Assembly (NCBI GenBank): GCA_964346645.1
Contig: CAYFVU010000075.1
Span: 1 to 18,086 of the forward strand
Direction: 5' to 3'
Length of the DNA: 18,086 nucleotides
From: CAYFVU01 sp964346645
GTDB taxonomy: Bacteria; Spirochaetota; Spirochaetia; DSM-16054; Sediminispirochaetaceae
In this document: positions 14,254 to 18,086 of the stretch, in pieces
Numbering within the stretch: position 1 is the stretch's first letter
How the letters are laid out: every line of letters begins with the position of its first letter
Notes under the pieces: generated by a model
What the model was told of the DNA's origin: nothing
The model's database searches: none
What the model saw: only the letters and a program-made list of their open reading frames with translations
Position numbers and translations under genes: made by a program

Positions 14254-15302
14254 GGCATGAAGATCAGATCGACACTGTCGGCACCATAGAGGCCGCGGAG
14301 AAGAGCGCCGATCCCCATGACAGCCGCGTAGGCGCAAAACCGGTGCTCGACAGGCCGATTGTCAGCATCATCGTCGTCAGCTACAACACCGCAGAGCTCA
14401 CCTGCGCGGCCATAGACTCCGTGTACGAGCAAACCGGCATACCCTTCGAGCTCCTCGTCGTCGACAACGACTCGAGCGACGGCTCGGCCGAGCTCATTGC
14501 CGAGCGCTTTCCCGAATCGCAGTATCCCAACCTGCATATGATCCGTCTCGATGAGAACGCAGGTTTTGCTGCGGCAAACAACCTGGCTGCCGAAAGGGCG
14601 TCGGGCCGTTACATCCTCCTGCTCAATCCCGACACGCTGGTAATGGACAACGCGGTCGACCGGCTCGTTCATTTTGCCGAAAAAAATCCCGACTACGGTA
14701 TCTACGGCGGCTCCACCTTCTTCGAAGACATGAGCCGCAATCCCACCGCAGGATGGAACATGGCCACTCCCTGGAGCCTCTTCTCCACCGCCGTCGGTTT
14801 CAGCTCCCTCTTCCGCCGGTCGCGTATTTTCAACCCAGAGTCGCTCGAGTGGTGGGACTGGTCCGGCCCTCGCGAGGTGGACATAGTGACCGGCTGTTTC
14901 TTTCTCATACCCGCCGACTTGTGGAGACGGCTCGGAGGCTTCGATCTCGATTTTCGTATGTATGGGGAGGATGCCGATATCTGCCTGCGTGCCAGGGAAG
15001 AAACCGGCACCCGACCGGTGCTCTACCCGGCAGCTCAAATTATTCACTACGGCGGGGCCTCGGAGTCGGTAAGAGCAGATAAAATGATGCGCGTACTGAG
15101 GGCGAAAGTTCTGCTTTTTCGAAAGCACTGGAGTGTGGTTGGTACTTGCTACGCCCTTTCCATGCTCAAACTCGGTGCATGGTGCCGCACCGTTGTACTG
15201 CGCACCCTCTTTCCCCTCAGGCCGTCGGCCCGCCTGAGCTACACATCCTGGCACAGCATCTGGAAACGCCGGCTCGAATGGGTAGACAGGTGCCGTCAAT
15301 GA
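14250..15302 (+). CDS. family 2 glycosyltransferase, WbbL-like, probable rhamnosyltransferase
   Basis: Transfers a sugar from a nucleotide donor to the lipid-linked glycan at the inner face of the membrane. The 350 residues show a GT-A fold: VSIIVVSYNT (38-47), VVDNDSSDGS (70-79), ENAGFAAANN, LLLNPDT (124-130) at the DxD position, YGEDADICLRA (238-248) as base region and IIHYGGAS (264-271). NPDT, the ED base and HxxGxS are typical of WbbL-type rhamnosyltransferases, which agrees with the four dTDP-rhamnose genes here. An N-terminal extension of about 35 polar residues precedes the fold. The start overlaps the previous stop (ATGA), and its own stop overlaps the next ATG in the same way. Donor specificity is inferred. 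Confidence 0.88.
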   Translation: MRHEDQIDTVGTIEAAEKSADPHDSRVGAKPVLDRPIVSIIVVSYNTAELTCAAIDSVYEQTGIPFELLVVDNDSSDGSAELIAERFPESQYPNLHMIRLDENAGFAAANNLAAERASGRYILLLNPDTLVMDNAVDRLVHFAEKNPDYGIYGGSTFFEDMSRNPTAGWNMATPWSLFSTAVGFSSLFRRSRIFNPESLEWWDWSGPREVDIVTGCFFLIPADLWRRLGGFDLDFRMYGEDADICLRAREETGTRPVLYPAAQIIHYGGASESVRADKMMRVLRAKVLLFRKHWSVVGTCYALSMLKLGAWCRTVVLRTLFPLRPSARLSYTSWHSIWKRRLEWVDRCRQ

Positions 15303-16138
15303 TATCGGTCATCATACCTGCCCACAACGAGGAGGCGGTCATCGATCGCTGTATAACCGCACTCCTGAACGGACACCGGGAAAATGAGCTCGAAATCATC
15401 GTATCCTGCAACGGCTGTACCGACCGGACGGCAGAAAAGGCACGGGCCTTTGGCTCTCCGGTCAAAGTCATAGAGACCCAAACGGCTTCGAAAACTGCGG
15501 CACTCAATGCAGCCGATGCCGTTGCCGTCTCGTATCCCAGAGCCTATGTGGATGCCGATGTGGTACTTCCCCTGGAGAGTCTTCGCCTTCTTGCAGAGTT
15601 ACTTAAACAAGAGGGGACCCTGCTCGCCTCCCCTGTCGCCGACGCCGACACCTCCCGCTCGACTGCTCCCGTACGTGATTTCTATGCCATATGGATGCAG
15701 CTCCCATACAACCAGGTCATGGTCGGCACCGGTGTATACGTGCTTTCGGCAGAGGGGCGTGCGCGTTTCAGAGAGTTTCCTCATATTATTGGAGACGACG
15801 CCTTTGTCCGTTCCCTGTTTTGTGTAGAAGAGCGCAGCACCGATCCCAAGGCAACTGTGCAGGTTATCGCACCGCGCACATGGACGGATCTCATACGGGT
15901 AAAAACGAGAAGTCGTGTTGGTGGTTTTCAGCTCGCAGACAAATATCCAAACTTAAAGGCTTCGGATCCGAAAAACCTTTTTCGCATTATCACCTCTTTT
16001 CCCTTGGGGCCTCGTCTACCAATACAACTGTTCGTATATCTATGGCTGAGCATCGAGGTGCGAATCCGGGCTAGGAGACAACTCAAAGGCCACTTACCTT
16101 ATAGGTGGGAGCGCGACGAGTTTTCACGCTCTGTATGA
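15299..16138 (+). CDS. family 2 glycosyltransferase
   Basis: A 279-residue GT-A protein. MISVIIPAHNEEAVIDRCI opens the fold at residue 1, then IIVSCNGCTDRT (33-44), AYVDADVVL (82-90) carrying the DxD-type Asp85/Asp87, and a GDD triplet (165-167) at the acceptor-base position. A hydrophobic stretch near the C-terminus (IQLFVYLWLSIEV) may touch the membrane. The start is the ATG overlapping the previous TGA. A longer in-frame start at 15146 would add 51 residues without any GT2 match and overlap the upstream gene by 157 bases, so it is unlikely. Donor and acceptor are unknown. Confidence 0.87.
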   Translation: MISVIIPAHNEEAVIDRCITALLNGHRENELEIIVSCNGCTDRTAEKARAFGSPVKVIETQTASKTAALNAADAVAVSYPRAYVDADVVLPLESLRLLAELLKQEGTLLASPVADADTSRSTAPVRDFYAIWMQLPYNQVMVGTGVYVLSAEGRARFREFPHIIGDDAFVRSLFCVEERSTDPKATVQVIAPRTWTDLIRVKTRSRVGGFQLADKYPNLKASDPKNLFRIITSFPLGPRLPIQLFVYLWLSIEVRIRARRQLKGHLPYRWERDEFSRSV

Positions 16139-16210
16139 TATGCACTCTACCATTGACCGGCGACCGCAAGTTCAACTGTACGCATACATATCAAATGGGG
16201 ACCGTTTTAA

Positions 16211-16987
16211 ATGAAAAGACTCCATATTCGACACCCCTACATAATGTTAACGGGAATGCCCCTTCATCAGATACGGATGAATGAGCTGCTTGATTACTGT
16301 AATAAGGCGGTAGAAGAGCGCAGTAGGCTCGTCCTCGGAATGGTGAATGTCGCAAAACTGGTGAAGAGTCGAAAAGACGAACATCTTCGCCACGGACTAC
16401 AGCAGGCAGACCTTGTTGCAGCAGACGGACAGGGAATCGTTTGGCTCAGTAGGCTCGCAGGGAAACCCCTGCCGGAACGAGTAACAGGGATAGACGTAAT
16501 GACAATGCTCATGGAGCGAGGGAACAGATTCGGCTATCGTGTTTTCTTTCTCGGAGCACGGCCCGAAGTCGTTCGGGAAGTCGTCGAGAAGGCTACGAAC
16601 CTCTATCCTGACCTTAAAATAGCAGGCTACCACGATGGATATTTCGATATCGACAGTGAAGGTCGACAGGTGGCAGAGGTGATCAAGGCCAGCAGAGCAG
16701 ATGTGCTCTTCGTTGCGATAACACCACCGAAGAAGGAGATTTTCATCGACCGGTGGAACGACTTCATGGAGGTTCCGGTCTGTCACGGAGTCGGCGGCAG
16801 TTTCGACGTTTTCGCCGGCCGCACGAAGCGTGCCCCTCACTGGATGCAGAGTGCGGGATTGGAGTGGTTCTTCAGGATACTCCAAGAGCCAAAGAGAATG
16901 TGGAAGCGATATCTCGTGACAAATACGATCTTTCTCTTTTTAGGTATCCGCGAGATCATCACTGCACGATTAAAACCTCTGAAATAG
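16211..16987 (+). CDS. WecG/TagA/CpsF-family glycosyltransferase
   Basis: GT26 enzyme that adds N-acetylmannosamine or its uronic acid to a lipid-linked first sugar. The 258 residues include VNVAKLV (45-51), VAADGQGIVWLSR (69-81) with catalytic-type Asp72, ERVTGIDVM, VFFLGARPEV, GYHDGYF, ITPPKKEIFI and GVGGSFDVFAGRTKRAP. The tail GLEWFFRILQEPKRMWKRYL is the membrane-contact appendage. Length is normal. GGGGA stands about ten bases before the ATG. The UDP-GlcNAc 2-epimerase gene follows 16 bases later, which fits a UDP-ManNAc donor (TagA-like). No ManNAc dehydrogenase (WecC) is visible, so ManNAc is favoured over ManNAcA. Confidence 0.92.
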   Translation: MKRLHIRHPYIMLTGMPLHQIRMNELLDYCNKAVEERSRLVLGMVNVAKLVKSRKDEHLRHGLQQADLVAADGQGIVWLSRLAGKPLPERVTGIDVMTMLMERGNRFGYRVFFLGARPEVVREVVEKATNLYPDLKIAGYHDGYFDIDSEGRQVAEVIKASRADVLFVAITPPKKEIFIDRWNDFMEVPVCHGVGGSFDVFAGRTKRAPHWMQSAGLEWFFRILQEPKRMWKRYLVTNTIFLFLGIREIITARLKPLK

Positions 16988-17003
16988 AGAAGGAGCCGTA
17001 CAT

Positions 17004-18086
17004 TTGATCAAGATCATCAATGTCGTTGGAGCGAGACCGAACTTCATGAAAATCGCTCCGTTGATGGCACAGTTCGAGGCACATCCCGGCATCGAGCCGA
17101 TACTCGTCCACACCGGCCAACACTACGACAGAAAAATGTCGGAGCTCTTTTTCGAGCAGCTGGGAATTCCCAAACCGGACGTGAACTTAGGCGTCGGTTC
17201 CGCCAGTCATGCAGTTCAGACCGCCGAAATCATGAAGGCTATTGAGCCGGTTCTCGTTTCTGAGACACCGGATGCGGTCCTCGTCGTCGGAGATGTAAAC
17301 AGCACCATTGCCTGCGCTCTGGTAGCTGCAAAACTGGGCATCAAAGTCATTCATGTAGAGGCGGGGCTTCGAAGTGGCGACAGGACGATGCCTGAAGAAA
17401 TCAACCGGATTCTTACCGACACCATAAGCGATCTGCTCTTCTGCACCGAGCAGAGCGGGGTCGACAATCTGAAAAAAGAGGGAGTAATAGATGAGAAGAT
17501 CCATTTGGTCGGTCATGTAATGATTGACACCCTCATGCAAAACCTGGAAAAGGCTTCCGCCTCCTCCATAGTAGAAGAGCTAACAGCGAAGGGTACCATC
17601 GACGGTAATGAGTACGCACTGATGACCCTACACCGCCCTTCCAATGTAGATGATCCCGCAGTGTTTCGTCACATTCTTGCGGGACTCGAACATATTCAAC
17701 GTGAGTTGCCGATTCTCTTTCCCATTCATCCGAGGACACGGAAAAATATCGACAACAATGGTCTATCCGTTGCCGTCCAACAGCTGTCACAACTCCATCT
17801 CATGGAACCGATAGGCTACCTCGACTTTCTCAGACTCATGTCCGGGGCCGCCCTTGTGCTTACCGACTCTGGCGGAATTCAGGAGGAAACAACCGCCCTC
17901 AAAATCCCCTGTCTCACTCTTCGGGAAAATACCGAAAGGCCCATTACGGTGGAAACGGGGTCAAACCAGCTTGTAGGCTCGGATCCCGACAAAATAATTC
18001 AAGGGTATTCACAAATAAAAAACATGAATAGAAACAGTTACAGGATTCCGCCGCTCTGGGATGGACGTGCGGCCGAACGGATTACA
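17004..18086 (+). CDS. wecB: UDP-N-acetylglucosamine 2-epimerase (non-hydrolysing), 3' end cut
   Basis: Interconverts UDP-GlcNAc and UDP-ManNAc. The frame is open for 361 codons to the window edge, so roughly the last 5-15 residues are missing. Motifs: VVGARPNFMKIAP (8-20), LVHTGQHYD, VGDVNST with Asp97, HVEAGLRSGDRTMPEEINR with Glu119 and Glu131/132, LHRPSNVD, FPIHPRT, LTDSGGIQEE and LRENTERP. Asp97, Glu119 and the PEE glutamate correspond to catalytic residues of E. coli WecB. The start is TTG, preceded by AAGGAG with eight bases of spacing. The next in-frame ATG (17046) lies inside the first motif and is too late. It pairs with the WecG-like gene. Confidence 0.94.
   Translation, partial: MIKIINVVGARPNFMKIAPLMAQFEAHPGIEPILVHTGQHYDRKMSELFFEQLGIPKPDVNLGVGSASHAVQTAEIMKAIEPVLVSETPDAVLVVGDVNSTIACALVAAKLGIKVIHVEAGLRSGDRTMPEEINRILTDTISDLLFCTEQSGVDNLKKEGVIDEKIHLVGHVMIDTLMQNLEKASASSIVEELTAKGTIDGNEYALMTLHRPSNVDDPAVFRHILAGLEHIQRELPILFPIHPRTRKNIDNNGLSVAVQQLSQLHLMEPIGYLDFLRLMSGAALVLTDSGGIQEETTALKIPCLTLRENTERPITVETGSNQLVGSDPDKIIQGYSQIKNMNRNSYRIPPLWDGRAAERIT

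Noticed and set aside
15146..15298. 51-residue N-terminal extension of the second GT2 protein
   Set aside because: It overlaps the previous gene by 157 bases and has no GT2 content; the ATGA overlap at 15299 is the natural start.
14175..15299. 374-codon open frame on the minus strand
   Set aside because: It is antisense to the WbbL-like glycosyltransferase, with no recognisable motifs.

Overview
The window is an 18 kb piece of a cell-surface polysaccharide (exopolysaccharide or O-antigen-like) locus from a GC-rich Gram-negative bacterium. The Gram-negative call rests on two signal-peptide proteins that look like outer-membrane beta-barrels, a lipoprotein, and a full dTDP-L-rhamnose pathway. 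The relaxed lipobox and the general style would fit a spirochaete or a deltaproteobacterium, but I cannot fix the phylum from sequence alone. No tRNA, rRNA, CRISPR array, transposase or phage gene was seen.

Layout. Block 1 (+, 19-2112) holds a holo-ACP synthase-type phosphopantetheinyl transferase and an AMP-forming acyl/aryl ligase. Block 2 (-, 6293 down to 2093) is rfbD, rfbB, an ACP-like gene and an asparagine-synthase-type amidotransferase; its 3' end overlaps the ligase by 20 bases. Block 3 (+, 6554-10420) is a CsgD/VpsT-like LuxR regulator, a PilZ protein, a phosphoglycosyl transferase with an N-terminal degenerate GGDEF-like domain, an acyl carrier protein and an NAD-synthetase-like ATPase. 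Block 4 (-, 11848 down to 10426) is rfbA and rfbC. Block 5 (+, 11975 to the window end) is an outer-membrane-type protein, a fibronectin-III-like lipoprotein, a second outer-membrane-type protein, two family 2 glycosyltransferases, a WecG/TagA-type glycosyltransferase and a UDP-GlcNAc 2-epimerase cut by the right edge.

How it fits together (inference). RfbA, RfbB, RfbC and RfbD make dTDP-L-rhamnose and the epimerase makes UDP-ManNAc. The phosphoglycosyl transferase would put the first sugar phosphate on undecaprenyl phosphate. The WecG-like enzyme and the two GT2 enzymes, one WbbL-like, would extend it. Interleaved with this is a carrier-protein module (PPTase, AMP ligase, two ACP-like proteins, a glutamine amidotransferase, a NadE-like ATPase) that probably activates an acyl or aminoacyl group and decorates the glycan. 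Part of that module (ligase, ACP, amidotransferase) resembles gene sets known from exosortase/EpsH exopolysaccharide loci, but no exosortase, flippase, polymerase or export gene lies in this window.

Control appears to run through cyclic di-GMP. The regulator carries a WISR sequence close to the VpsT c-di-GMP motif, the next gene has both PilZ binding motifs, and the gene after that carries the degenerate GGDEF-like domain. This cluster of three c-di-GMP-type domains beside a carrier-protein decoration module is the most interesting feature of the window.
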